Below, piece after piece: positions 32,801 through 40,469 of a stretch of DNA of 48,966 nt; the first letter of the stretch is position 1, and every line of letters starts with the position of its first letter. The stretch is from NCBI GenBank assembly GCA_900540175.1, contig UQFG01000012.1, forward strand, positions 1 to 48,966. Reading direction: 5' to 3'. A program made the position numbers and the translations under genes. The notes beneath the pieces are model-generated. The model saw only the letters and a list, made by a program, of their open reading frames with translations, was not told the DNA's origin and searched no databases. This DNA comes from an uncultured Mollicutes bacterium. Its GTDB lineage: Bacteria > Bacillota_I > Bacilli_A > Acholeplasmatales > Anaeroplasmataceae.

Positions 32801-33990
32801 CAAGTCTTGTATTTGCGATTGTTCCTACGATTACAGAGAATAAAGACCTTTTGCGTGAATTACCGGAACAATTAACTGCTTTCAAAATCAGCCTGCAATC
32901 ACTTATTTCGGAAATAAAAGCTGCGGTTGAAAAAGATATGCAACGCTACATAGAACAAGAGCGTGGCATTGCCGGGAAGATAGACGCAAAGCAGCTTGAG
33001 ATAAGCGATAAAAAGCATAGATACGAAGAACTTGGAAAAAATGCAGGAATAGAAGAATACGGGGATCTCAATTCTACGTTAAGACAGAAGATTACCCGTT
33101 TCTTCCGTGATTTCGACATTGTAAGAGAATACGATACAGACAACCTTGAAACGGCATTTGAAATAATCAAAGAGGAGTGGAATAAACTCGAAAACAACTA
33201 TAAAGCCACGAAAAAAGAAAATCAAACGAAGATACCCGTTTATAAAGCCATTTGCAAGTATCTGAGGCAAACAGATATTCTTGAAGAAGATCGGCAGGCA
33301 TATACAAGAGAATTGTATAATTGTGTAAATGTATTCGGAATTACTTGTACGAGTCGTGACAGATTTACCAAAAATCAGTTGGTTGAACTCGGAAAGTACG
33401 GTATCGATGATGTAGATATTCGTTCACAAGGAATAGATGTCGTAATAATCGATGAGGTTTCCAAGTCATCTTTTCTTGATTTGCTGATTCCTATTTTGTA
33501 CGGCAAGACGGTAATTTTAGTTGGAGATCACAGACAGTTGCCGCCTACGTATGATTTACGTTATCTACGAGAAAGTGATTTTGAAGGTCTTGATGAAGAT
33601 ATTATTAATGACAATATAAACATTGAATACACCAATTTATACGAAGAATGTTTCTTTAAGACCTTATACGAAAAAGTCTCCGAAGATTTCAGAGTAATGC
33701 TTAATAAACAGTATCGTTGCCATAGTCACATAATGGAAGTATTTAATCATTTCTACGGTGGTTCCCAAAAAGGGCTTGTCATAGGCAAGCAACAACAAGA
33801 TGACGAAAAAGCGCACAACTTAACGGTCAAGATAGGTGGGAATACTGTAATAGATCCGCAACATCATATCTATTTTGTAGATTGTGATCAAAAGGAATCA
33901 AGCGCTTATGAGGGAAGTACGTCAAAAATCAATGAACAGGAAGCGGAAGTTGCTATTGCTCTTTTGAAAGAACTACAAGGCAAGCAGTGA
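29872..33990 (+). CDS. Giant SF1 (UPF1/Dna2-like) helicase with coiled coils, N-terminal part of a split frame
   Basis: The frame has 1372 codons. ATG 29872 is preferred because GGGGAG lies 8 bp upstream; the ATG at 29830 has no ribosome site. Residues 1-420 are an unrecognised alpha/beta region; 420-590 is a long charged coiled coil (KKQENEINDQIKRMKLAEKK). The helicase begins near 660: Q-motif-like SLNDRQKTAVKRA, Walker A GPPGTGKTQ at about 688-696, motif Ia VLISSETHKAIDN. A coiled-coil arm of about 400 residues follows (about 750-1150), then motif II VVIIDEVSKSS at about 1190, motif III VGDHRQLPP at about 1218, and KQYRCHSHIMEVFNHFY. The frame stops before motif IV; the rest is at 33995-34480 in another frame. 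As read, this product lacks motifs IV-VI and cannot be a working helicase alone. Confidence 0.85.
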   Translation: MGYLYLNFTENFEHGSKSWDDFYTSSLKEQYERLKPKLVGVYVADTFQEFIASVFPSMDKYYNISLPGFDRSMKVNHRGKQCIYNIVIRPEKDNILSYRLPRNYDIIIIGDVTFGNVIDITIKGIELIDVNVAKFGEKRVCCTAACAFKTKTFFDRMGNSITVPDYGVQEMHDSVFTNDFVNDLCMNLFPVPHPQKALAIFDKWQKYLKFRRYYLGKQSESCEEFQNVSVCDSFMITKDVFKRNEEKYTEILLDGIAQFAKGEQIILSKEVEGADSFPLIRVDIECNRKSLFSETVGKFGKGKPKYESWLQRYTRDSMGISSTQPTYDKNGDLPKGASFFQYPLGERYLFAFVDIEPDCSALERGFEKDCSNENNQIDHKYAGIINSALKSFIVGQTESLSAFYDKKVEEYRQELTANLKWEVAENKDKGVEREYEAEVARRIAPIKAEYKKQENEINDQIKRMKLAEKKKSVVFDLEKKLSVCKQQYELKVATVRERVELLPFYVARNDRLVEQKRKSLSIELQAELDKIKKEKKSQLEVQYKGQITSEKLAAKEKLDRKFKADKAEKIENETIRRYQIYFRPNDITAKVPEIKKDIEKRSAHYLTYDNRAEKAKIERQEKALNAFLCGYIKNPYLPAYLFAPEMLAQTTKTVQREPDWCLESLNDRQKTAVKRAISSESIFLLQGPPGTGKTQVIAEITAQLVKQGKKVLISSETHKAIDNVFERLPKIPEIRPLRLIPSQNGKKTNYSPEQLVDNFYLNISRNLERQVSRFEHFEETKVTFDEEMKKLRFEYDKLLRLKMENARIENERDEISKVVNGLNNELQSLRKDRTDVIDIIDQYRRTIKYIESYRFSIEGVKEQYIDLFIRKLKELLSSYTCFKGCPVEKVSELAKADLGIIREELSLVLSEEHFVKLKNKQIELRKILSDLRDPITDEVPIEGEDNYENYKKYQAELIEVGKKIKSTQNPSSIDLSSSLVFAIVPTITENKDLLRELPEQLTAFKISLQSLISEIKAAVEKDMQRYIEQERGIAGKIDAKQLEISDKKHRYEELGKNAGIEEYGDLNSTLRQKITRFFRDFDIVREYDTDNLETAFEIIKEEWNKLENNYKATKKENQTKIPVYKAICKYLRQTDILEEDRQAYTRELYNCVNVFGITCTSRDRFTKNQLVELGKYGIDDVDIRSQGIDVVIIDEVSKSSFLDLLIPILYGKTVILVGDHRQLPPTYDLRYLRESDFEGLDEDIINDNINIEYTNLYEECFFKTLYEKVSEDFRVMLNKQYRCHSHIMEVFNHFYGGSQKGLVIGKQQQDDEKAHNLTVKIGGNTVIDPQHHIYFVDCDQKESSAYEGSTSKINEQEAEVAIALLKELQGKQ

Positions 33991-33994
33991 ACTT

Positions 33995-34480
33995 GTGAGA
34001 ACTGGCAAACTAAAGGTAGATGCCAAAAAGCTTATCGACGAAAGACCGAGTGTTGGAGTTATATGTACTTACGGTGATCAAGCTGGTTTAATCAAGAAGA
34101 AACGCAGGTATCAGCAGTTTTCTGGTTTCTCTCAAAAACAAGATGAGCGTTTGATTATAAGTACGGTTGATGACTTTCAGGGGGACGAAAGAGATATAAT
34201 CATTGTGTCAATGGTTCGTAATCCCACACCGGGGAAGCGCTTTGACGCAGAGTTTATCAAGAAGTTTGAACGTATCAACGTTGCGTTTTCGCGTGCCCGT
34301 AAGATGCTTATTATTGTAGGTGCAAAAAAGTTCCTTTCAGATGAGGGTATAATTGACCTTCCTGATCTTGAAGGCAATAAAGCGTTTGATAAGATAAATT
34401 TCCACGTTTATAAGGAAATAATTGATACTGTTTATTTCCGTGGACGTGTCCTTACAGCAAGCGATATTATAGGAGGTTGA
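33995..34480 (+). CDS. C-terminal part of the SF1 helicase (motifs IV-VI) in a shifted frame
   Basis: These 161 codons continue the helicase: SVGVICTYGDQAGLIKKK is motif IV, STVDDFQGDERDIIIVSMVR is motif V and RINVAFSRARKMLIIVGAKK is motif VI with its arginines. The frame is +1 relative to the 29872-33990 frame and stays open upstream past the stop at 33990, so one indel at about 33960-33990 would rejoin the two. GTG 33995 has only a weak, poorly spaced AAGG upstream. It is either a separately made half, a frameshifted gene, or a sequencing error. The next gene's ribosome site (AGGAGG) lies inside its last codons. Confidence 0.8.
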   Translation: MRTGKLKVDAKKLIDERPSVGVICTYGDQAGLIKKKRRYQQFSGFSQKQDERLIISTVDDFQGDERDIIIVSMVRNPTPGKRFDAEFIKKFERINVAFSRARKMLIIVGAKKFLSDEGIIDLPDLEGNKAFDKINFHVYKEIIDTVYFRGRVLTASDIIGG

Positions 34481-34482
34481 CA

Positions 34483-36696
34483 ATGAAAGATAACGTTATT
34501 AAGACCATTAAAACATCTTGCCCATTTCCTTTGCTTATCTATAAAACGAGCATTAGATATAATGAGGTCAGGAAAGCATCGGGGATATCATATATATTAC
34601 TCGAACTGATAGAAAAGTCGCATTCGTCAACCGAAAGGATATCCGAAATATTGTTGAAATTTGGAATACCTACCGATTTGCACTATATCTTTGGAAACGA
34701 ACTTGCTGTCTTAATCGGAACAGATATTATTACTTCTTGCTATAGGGCCGAACACTTTCGCAATCCGCGTTATTTTAGTGAAATACGAGTAGAAGACGTC
34801 TCATTAACAGAAAAAGGTCGCAAAATGTTCCGTGATGGTGCAATTCCGACAGGGGCAGAGAAAACAAAAGTAAAAAATATATACTTCGATCCAGTAAGTC
34901 GTAAATTTGATATAGATTTTTCGCTACCTTATTCGGATATTTCTAGTTCGTGTCTTGGCGAAGATTTTGTCGATACCATAGACATTGATATAAGTGGGAT
35001 GGAAGATTATATCAATGCAAACAAAAGTGAAATCGGCTTGAAAGCAGAGGAAATAATTGTTTCGTATCAAATCGAACAACCGCAAAAAAAAAGAACGTGT
35101 GCAGAGGAAAATATTTCGATCATTATAAAAAGTTCTGGTGTTGAATTTGTATTTGCGACGAGCAACGAAAATGCTTTTTTCAATAAGTATTATTCTTCTA
35201 ACATCATGAAAGAAGTAATGCTCATCAAAAAGAAATATAAGTTTTATAATGCTTTCGGTGAGCCTGCACAAGTTCCGACTATTCGCTATGAAGATTTAGG
35301 AAATGTAAATTTGTATATTCCAGACGATCTAATGAAACAGGCAGGTCGTCCTTGTAAGATATATATAAGTCGTAAGACTTTCAGCTACGAAAGAGTAGAT
35401 AATACAATTAAAATAGAAGGTGTTTGGGCGAATAAAATATTGAACAGGATAGATGAGAATGCAGAATTTGCCTTGTTAGAGGATTTTGGATGCAACTATT
35501 ATCGTGCTTTGAATGTTGCTATTCCTTGTAAGCAGTTCGGGGACACTTTTGAAATGCAATTGCTCGTCGAAAACACATTGCCACAAGATACTCTAAATAT
35601 GGTAATGCAAAGTATTTTTGAACTATATAAAGAGCAGTCTTGGAGTGACGAAGGTGGCAAGGTAATATTGTATGCAGTTGAAGTTTTGCATAAGCCTGAG
35701 TACTTTGAAGAATATACAGCCGTACAACTTAACAAGTGCAATACGGTGGATGAGAAAATCGGCGTGTTGTTGCAATTAAATAACGTATTTAAAAAAGCAG
35801 AAATGTGGAGACCATATTTTAAAAAGCTTTCAGAAACATTATTTTCGGAAAGCGTTTCGGAAATCAAACTTGATAATATGATTTACAAGAACACCGTATT
35901 GTCGCCGTTAAAGGATACGATGAATATATCCAATATAAATTATATATCAAGGTTTGCGGAAAATGTAAAAAAAGTTGAAGATCCTACGCTTGTCTATCAA
36001 GCACTTGAAACCGCAGGCTTTACTACCGAAGAAATACTGAGCGTTGTCAACGTGGTAGAAATTTATATCAAGGCTGTTCTTGATAACGAAAGCATTTTAG
36101 CCGATACGGAAATTGCTATGAAGTTTAATACGCTTCGGGTTAATCTTTGGAAGCTCAATGATATGTTGGGGATAGAAAATATATCAAATTATACAATTAA
36201 AGACGACTATAACGTGGACGAGTTCTTTGATGCATATAGTACGTTGATATCGACTTACAAAACGATTAAAAAATATAAGGAGTATGCAACAAAAGGCTAT
36301 GATGAGTTAAAAAGGTATGTGGATGTTTTTGATCCAATTCACGACTTGCTTTCTATTGAGAGAACTGCCTCGTCAGAACCCGACAAGATTACAGAGGAGT
36401 ATATAGATGAGCAAATTGTTCGTGGAAAGTATAAGGTCGCTATCTGTGATTTGCTTGTCAAGTTGCAATACGATTTGCGGCAGATACTGAATGAGGCAGC
36501 AATGCAGACAAATGAACTGATAGAAGAAGCAAGAAATCGAGAACTTATAGATAAAAAGCAGACAGCTTTGTTACATAAATTGCGAATTTGCAGAAATGGT
36601 TTACAACATCCAGAACGCAATCAAACGGTTTTTGATGGACAAACTATTTCGGAATGGAAGAATATAGTATTTTCAATTCGAGGAGGTAGGAAATGA
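34483..36696 (+). CDS. Unknown 737-residue protein with winged-helix-like start and HEPN-like C-terminal motif
   Basis: ATG 34483 follows AGGAGG with a 6-bp spacer. Residues 1-130 look like helix-turn-helix and wing (VRKASGISYILLELIEKS, then LTEKGRKMFRDGAIP). The middle (about 130-400) is beta-rich and the second half helical. Near the C-terminus LRICRNGLQHPE holds RNGLQH at about 704-709, which fits the R-N-x3-H (Rx4H) motif of HEPN domains, many of which are RNases in defence and toxin systems; others are inactive. The helix before it (QTNELIEEARNRELIDKKQT) fits a HEPN bundle. I recognise no full-length family. It overlaps the next start by four bases (ATGA). Confidence 0.7.
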   Translation: MKDNVIKTIKTSCPFPLLIYKTSIRYNEVRKASGISYILLELIEKSHSSTERISEILLKFGIPTDLHYIFGNELAVLIGTDIITSCYRAEHFRNPRYFSEIRVEDVSLTEKGRKMFRDGAIPTGAEKTKVKNIYFDPVSRKFDIDFSLPYSDISSSCLGEDFVDTIDIDISGMEDYINANKSEIGLKAEEIIVSYQIEQPQKKRTCAEENISIIIKSSGVEFVFATSNENAFFNKYYSSNIMKEVMLIKKKYKFYNAFGEPAQVPTIRYEDLGNVNLYIPDDLMKQAGRPCKIYISRKTFSYERVDNTIKIEGVWANKILNRIDENAEFALLEDFGCNYYRALNVAIPCKQFGDTFEMQLLVENTLPQDTLNMVMQSIFELYKEQSWSDEGGKVILYAVEVLHKPEYFEEYTAVQLNKCNTVDEKIGVLLQLNNVFKKAEMWRPYFKKLSETLFSESVSEIKLDNMIYKNTVLSPLKDTMNISNINYISRFAENVKKVEDPTLVYQALETAGFTTEEILSVVNVVEIYIKAVLDNESILADTEIAMKFNTLRVNLWKLNDMLGIENISNYTIKDDYNVDEFFDAYSTLISTYKTIKKYKEYATKGYDELKRYVDVFDPIHDLLSIERTASSEPDKITEEYIDEQIVRGKYKVAICDLLVKLQYDLRQILNEAAMQTNELIEEARNRELIDKKQTALLHKLRICRNGLQHPERNQTVFDGQTISEWKNIVFSIRGGRK

Positions 36697-37805
36697 GCCA
36701 ACAGGTTCAAATTAATTACAAACAGATCGCTTCGCAATGTCAAAGTGTTTGCGAGGTTGCCGAAGTAAGATTAAAAGAACTTGATGAGTTGCTTGTGAAG
36801 TTAAAGGAATCTTCAAGTAGTATTCTATCTTCGCGCTCGGAAGAATTAGAAAGGGCGATAGAACTTGAAAAGAAAAAACTTATCGCTCAAATTAAAGAGG
36901 TAAGGGAAAAAGCTGATAAGGACGCTAAACTCGGTCTCGTATATACAAATGATTACAATTTAAGAGACATTCATAGAAACGATACCTTAGCTGTTGCGAA
37001 AAGATTACAACAAACAGCAGATATCGTTGCTTCGAAACGGTTGATAGAATTCCAAACTCTTTTGACAACGCTTCTCGGTGAAAGCATTAATGGTATTTAT
37101 GATAAAATGCGTGAGCGCAATAGGGGAGTTGTAACAATAGACAGCATTACGCAAAGCGTACTTGATTCGATAGAAGATGTAACGTTGAAGCAGTTTGTTT
37201 ATATTGCATACTTGCAAGACAATACACTTGCGGACGATAATTTGATTGCCGCAGGCAGGGCTTTAATGGAAAGTGCATTAAACGCAACGTATGAATCACG
37301 ATACGAACAAGAAGTAGCAAAGATTCGCGCAGAACTTGAAGCGGCAAAAGTAGATAGGAACACCGTAGAGAAACTAATGGATGGTGCGATTGGTTCTGCT
37401 CGTGAAAGACTGACCACAGTACGCGAAGTTGCAACACAAGAAATCGTTGGCGAAAAAGTACGGCAAAAATCATTGCATATCATTATAGACGCAATTAAAA
37501 AGTACGGATTTATCGTCGATAAAAAGAATGTTAAAATCAAACGTGATACTAATGAAGTAATTTTAGTCGCGTTAAAAGCAAGCGGGCAAAAGGCAGAATT
37601 CAGAGTGTTTCTCGACGGGAAATTCATGTATGATTTTCGAGGATATGAAGGACAGGCTTGTCAAAAAGACATTGAACCTTTTATGCATGACTTAGAAGAA
37701 GTTTACGGTATTCACGTTACAAAACAAATAGAAATTTGGAGTAATCCGGATAAAATTTCCACAATGAAATATCAAGCTATGAATACAAATAAAAACAAAA
37801 AATAA
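36693..37805 (+). CDS. Coiled-coil protein of the island operon
   Basis: A 370-residue protein. Residues about 20-80 (CEVAEVRLKELDELLVKLKE, ELERAIELEKKKLIAQIKEV) and about 195-240 (RYEQEVAKIRAELEAAKVDR) are strong coiled coils. The C-terminal 120 residues are mixed alpha/beta (HIIIDAIKKYGFIVDKKNVK, KAEFRVFLDGKFMYDF) and may form a small globular domain. The ATG overlaps the preceding stop (ATGA) and GAGGTAGG lies before it, so translation is coupled. It probably holds the helicase, the 737-residue protein or the AAA+ protein together. No enzyme motif seen. Confidence 0.7.
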   Translation: MSQQVQINYKQIASQCQSVCEVAEVRLKELDELLVKLKESSSSILSSRSEELERAIELEKKKLIAQIKEVREKADKDAKLGLVYTNDYNLRDIHRNDTLAVAKRLQQTADIVASKRLIEFQTLLTTLLGESINGIYDKMRERNRGVVTIDSITQSVLDSIEDVTLKQFVYIAYLQDNTLADDNLIAAGRALMESALNATYESRYEQEVAKIRAELEAAKVDRNTVEKLMDGAIGSARERLTTVREVATQEIVGEKVRQKSLHIIIDAIKKYGFIVDKKNVKIKRDTNEVILVALKASGQKAEFRVFLDGKFMYDFRGYEGQACQKDIEPFMHDLEEVYGIHVTKQIEIWSNPDKISTMKYQAMNTNKNKK

Positions 37806-37815
37806 GGAGTAAAAC

Positions 37816-39648
37816 ATGGCACTCAGTACAACATTTAATCGGTTAAAAAGAGAAATCGGTATTAAAAAATGCGTTATCATTGACGGTAATGTCGGTGATG
37901 TCTATCTCAATGAGAAAAAGCAAATCGTTGACCTAAAACAATATCTTATGGATATGCTAAAAGACATGGAATATGATGACATGTTGTATTGGGATAGAAT
38001 TGACGGTGTGGACGGTGATGTATCCCGACTTTCCGTCATAGATGATGTCAAAGTAGAAGGAGAAGAATATTCTTTTGATGAAGATGAGGAAACATCTAAA
38101 GAAGACGAAAAGACAGGAAGTGGTCTATTCAAAGAACCGGAAGAGATTTTTAATATAGTTTTCAAGAATCTCAAAGCACCCAATCGCAAAATTGCTTTTG
38201 TTCTAAATTGGGCAGATTATCTGTTCACTACGGGTGGTCAGCTTCTGCCCGATGAAAGAAAAATGCTGACATTACTTGGGAAGGCAATCAAGGATAAAAA
38301 AGTGGAGTACTTATCTTCTGAAGTCAACGAGAGTACGGTTATTTTGATTACAAGCAAACTTGCTATGTTTCCAATTTCGTTTTATCAAAAGAATCCAGAG
38401 GTCGCTTGCCTTACACTTTCCAAACCGGACAGAGAAGAACGTGAAAAAATATTGGAAAAGATAGAAAGTGGGTTCGAAGTAAAACTTAAACCGGGTGAAA
38501 CACTTTTGACTTGTGACAAGAAGAACGAGTATGTGGATATGCTCGACGATTTTACAAACCGTGAAATTATACAAATGGCAAGGCTTTCACGCAAAGAAGA
38601 AAAATTACCGTTTGAACAACTATATTTGCTGTTTAAGTACGGTGAAAAAGACAATCCATGGGAAAAACTCGATTATAAAGCTGTAAAAAATATTAAAAAG
38701 ATACTTGGCGAGCGTATTGTTGGGCAGGAAGAAGCGATAGAGAAGATAGAGAAGGTTGTCGTAAAGGCTTATATGGGCCTTACGGGAATACATAAGTCGT
38801 CCAGTCGATCCGCACCAAAAGGCGTACTGTTCTTTGTCGGTCCTACGGGCGTTGGTAAAACCGAATTGTCAAAAGCACTTGCAAAATTTTTGTTTGGGGA
38901 TGAACAGGCGTGTATTCGTTTCGATATGTCGGAGTACGCACAGGAAAATAGCGATCAAAAACTCATCGGTGCACCTCCGGGATATGTCGGATATGAAGAA
39001 GGCGGTCAACTTACTAATGCCGTAAAGGAAAAACCGTTCAGTATTATCTTGTTTGACGAGATAGAAAAAGCAGCGAAACCCAATCCGAGAATACTTGATA
39101 TATTTTTGCAGATTCTTGAAGACGGTCGTTTGACGGATAGCAAGGGCGAAACTGTCTATTTTAGCGAAAGTATCATTATCTTTACATCCAATCTTGGTGC
39201 TTCTGAAGTTGCCTCAAACGGTACGAATGAAGAAATAGCGCAAGAGTTTATTAAGGTAGTAAAGAATTACTTTGACAATGAAATCAAGCGTCCCGAAATA
39301 CTTGGTCGTATTGGATACAATAACATTGTGCCGTTCAACTTTATCAAGGACAAAGAGTTCAGTATTAAAATTGCAAAGTCAAAACTGCGTCCCATTCAAA
39401 AGGCAATTGTTGAAAAGTACAGGATAGATCTTGAATTTGAAGATGAATTAAAGTTCATTAATTATATTCTTGGCGGAGCAGATAGCAGCAAGGGCGGTCG
39501 TGATATTCTGAATGCCATAAACGATAAGTTACTTGATGAACTTGCTATGTTTATGTTCGAAAACAAACAGGATTTGTTTGCAATGAAGGGCGCAAAAATT
39601 CTTGTAAAGACAACGAAGGACGGACTTGCGTTCAGTTTCGAAGAATGA
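37816..39648 (+). CDS. AAA+ ATPase: degenerate first domain, ClpB/HSP100-type second domain
   Basis: The 610-residue protein has two AAA+-like parts. Residues 1-300 begin KKCVIIDGNVGDVYLN and contain KIAFVLNWADYLF and STVILITSKLAMF, an AAA-like scaffold with no Walker A lysine, so probably non-catalytic. Residues about 305-600 are a full HSP100 D2-type module: Walker A GPTGVGKTE (about 343-351), pore loop GAPPGYVGYEEGGQ (about 386-399), Walker B IILFDEIEKA (about 410-419), sensor IIIFTSNLGA (about 455-464), arginine finger region RPEILGRIGYNNIVPF, then the small domain. The GYVG pore loop implies threading of a protein. The radical-SAM gene overlaps its stop by four bases. Confidence 0.88.
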   Translation: MALSTTFNRLKREIGIKKCVIIDGNVGDVYLNEKKQIVDLKQYLMDMLKDMEYDDMLYWDRIDGVDGDVSRLSVIDDVKVEGEEYSFDEDEETSKEDEKTGSGLFKEPEEIFNIVFKNLKAPNRKIAFVLNWADYLFTTGGQLLPDERKMLTLLGKAIKDKKVEYLSSEVNESTVILITSKLAMFPISFYQKNPEVACLTLSKPDREEREKILEKIESGFEVKLKPGETLLTCDKKNEYVDMLDDFTNREIIQMARLSRKEEKLPFEQLYLLFKYGEKDNPWEKLDYKAVKNIKKILGERIVGQEEAIEKIEKVVVKAYMGLTGIHKSSSRSAPKGVLFFVGPTGVGKTELSKALAKFLFGDEQACIRFDMSEYAQENSDQKLIGAPPGYVGYEEGGQLTNAVKEKPFSIILFDEIEKAAKPNPRILDIFLQILEDGRLTDSKGETVYFSESIIIFTSNLGASEVASNGTNEEIAQEFIKVVKNYFDNEIKRPEILGRIGYNNIVPFNFIKDKEFSIKIAKSKLRPIQKAIVEKYRIDLEFEDELKFINYILGGADSSKGGRDILNAINDKLLDELAMFMFENKQDLFAMKGAKILVKTTKDGLAFSFEE

Positions 39649-40190
39649 TTAAATTTAATATCGCAAGTATCAACCAGTGTACGGAAGTCGAAGGGCCGTA
39701 TAAAAGACTGTGTATATGGTTTCAGGGTTGCAACATTATTTGTAAAGGGTGTTGTAATCCCGATTACCAACCGCTTGTGCCGAAAAATATTCTTTCACTT
39801 GCAGAACTTGTTTCGATAATAACAAAAGCAAAAGATCAATTCGGTATTGAAGGAGTTACTTATTCCGGTGGCGAACCGACTTTGCAACAAGGGCTGCCTT
39901 ACTTAACCGAAGAAATCCATCAATTAGGCTTGGGAGTTATATCGTTTACCGGTAGAAAGTATGAGATGGTAAAAGATATTCTATTCGGTTGTGATGTTGT
40001 GTTTGATGGCGAATTCATAGAAGATAGAGCAGATAATCATCGCAAAATACTCGGTTCTACTAATCAGCGCATTCTATGCTTGACGGATAGATATCGCAAT
40101 TGTATCAACGATTGGTTTAATAAAAGGGAATGCTTAACGGCGGAAGTAAATCTCGGCAATCAAATATCCATTAATGGGGATAAAATTTAA
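39645..40190 (+). CDS. NrdG-like radical-SAM protein
   Basis: The 181-residue protein has the compact size and layout of the anaerobic ribonucleotide reductase activase NrdG. The cluster motif is C29-x3-C33-x2-C36 in FQGCNIICKGCC, the SAM-binding GGE motif is in TYSGGEPTLQQG at about 76-87, and a further conserved block reads FGCDVVFDGEFIEDRADNH. There is no nrdD nearby; instead the gene is translationally coupled (ATGA) to the ClpB-type AAA+ gene. It may make a glycyl or other radical on a protein of this system, or use SAM differently. It ends the operon. Confidence 0.88.
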   Translation: MIKFNIASINQCTEVEGPYKRLCIWFQGCNIICKGCCNPDYQPLVPKNILSLAELVSIITKAKDQFGIEGVTYSGGEPTLQQGLPYLTEEIHQLGLGVISFTGRKYEMVKDILFGCDVVFDGEFIEDRADNHRKILGSTNQRILCLTDRYRNCINDWFNKRECLTAEVNLGNQISINGDKI

Positions 40191-40381
40191 GAACGAGTTT
40201 ATATGAGTTAAAATATTTATTAGGCAAACATTAGCGTCAAAAAGCACTATTTTATTATATTTAAGACTGAAGAAGATAAATTTGAGAAGATGGCCTTTTT
40301 CAAGATGGACTAATTGATTTGAAAACGGAAGAGGGAAAAGCTTTTCTGGTCTATTACCTAAAGAGACAATGACATAAAAAA
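40191..40381 (+). other. Right edge of the accessory island, possible gene remnant
   Basis: This AT-rich 190-bp stretch holds no intact gene. A short frame ending at about 40372 (GLIDLKTEEGKAFLVYYL...) has the look of a protein C-terminus without its body. It may mark the point where the island joins the older chromosome. Confidence 0.3.
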
Positions 40382-40417
40382 CAGCAGGACTTGAACTGAC
40401 TTCAAATCCTGCTTTTC
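40382..40417. terminator. Bidirectional terminator between island and ATP-grasp gene
   Basis: AGCAGGA plus TTGAA pair with TTCAA plus TCCTGCT, with one mismatch pair between. A T-rich run follows on each strand, the better one on the minus strand for the ATP-grasp gene. Confidence 0.8.
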
Positions 40418-40469
40418 TTTGACTCAATTTTAGAATGTATTTTTTGTCTGAATTCTTATTTTTTTAATT

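Noticed and set aside
33960..34000. Programmed ribosomal frameshift joining the two helicase halves
   Set aside because: There is no slippery heptamer, internal Shine-Dalgarno plus stop arrangement or strong downstream structure that I can see; an indel is simpler.
28470..40400. Island as a complete prophage, transposon or conjugative element
   Set aside because: No integrase, transposase, relaxase, portal or capsid genes are present, and I found no matching direct repeats at its two ends.
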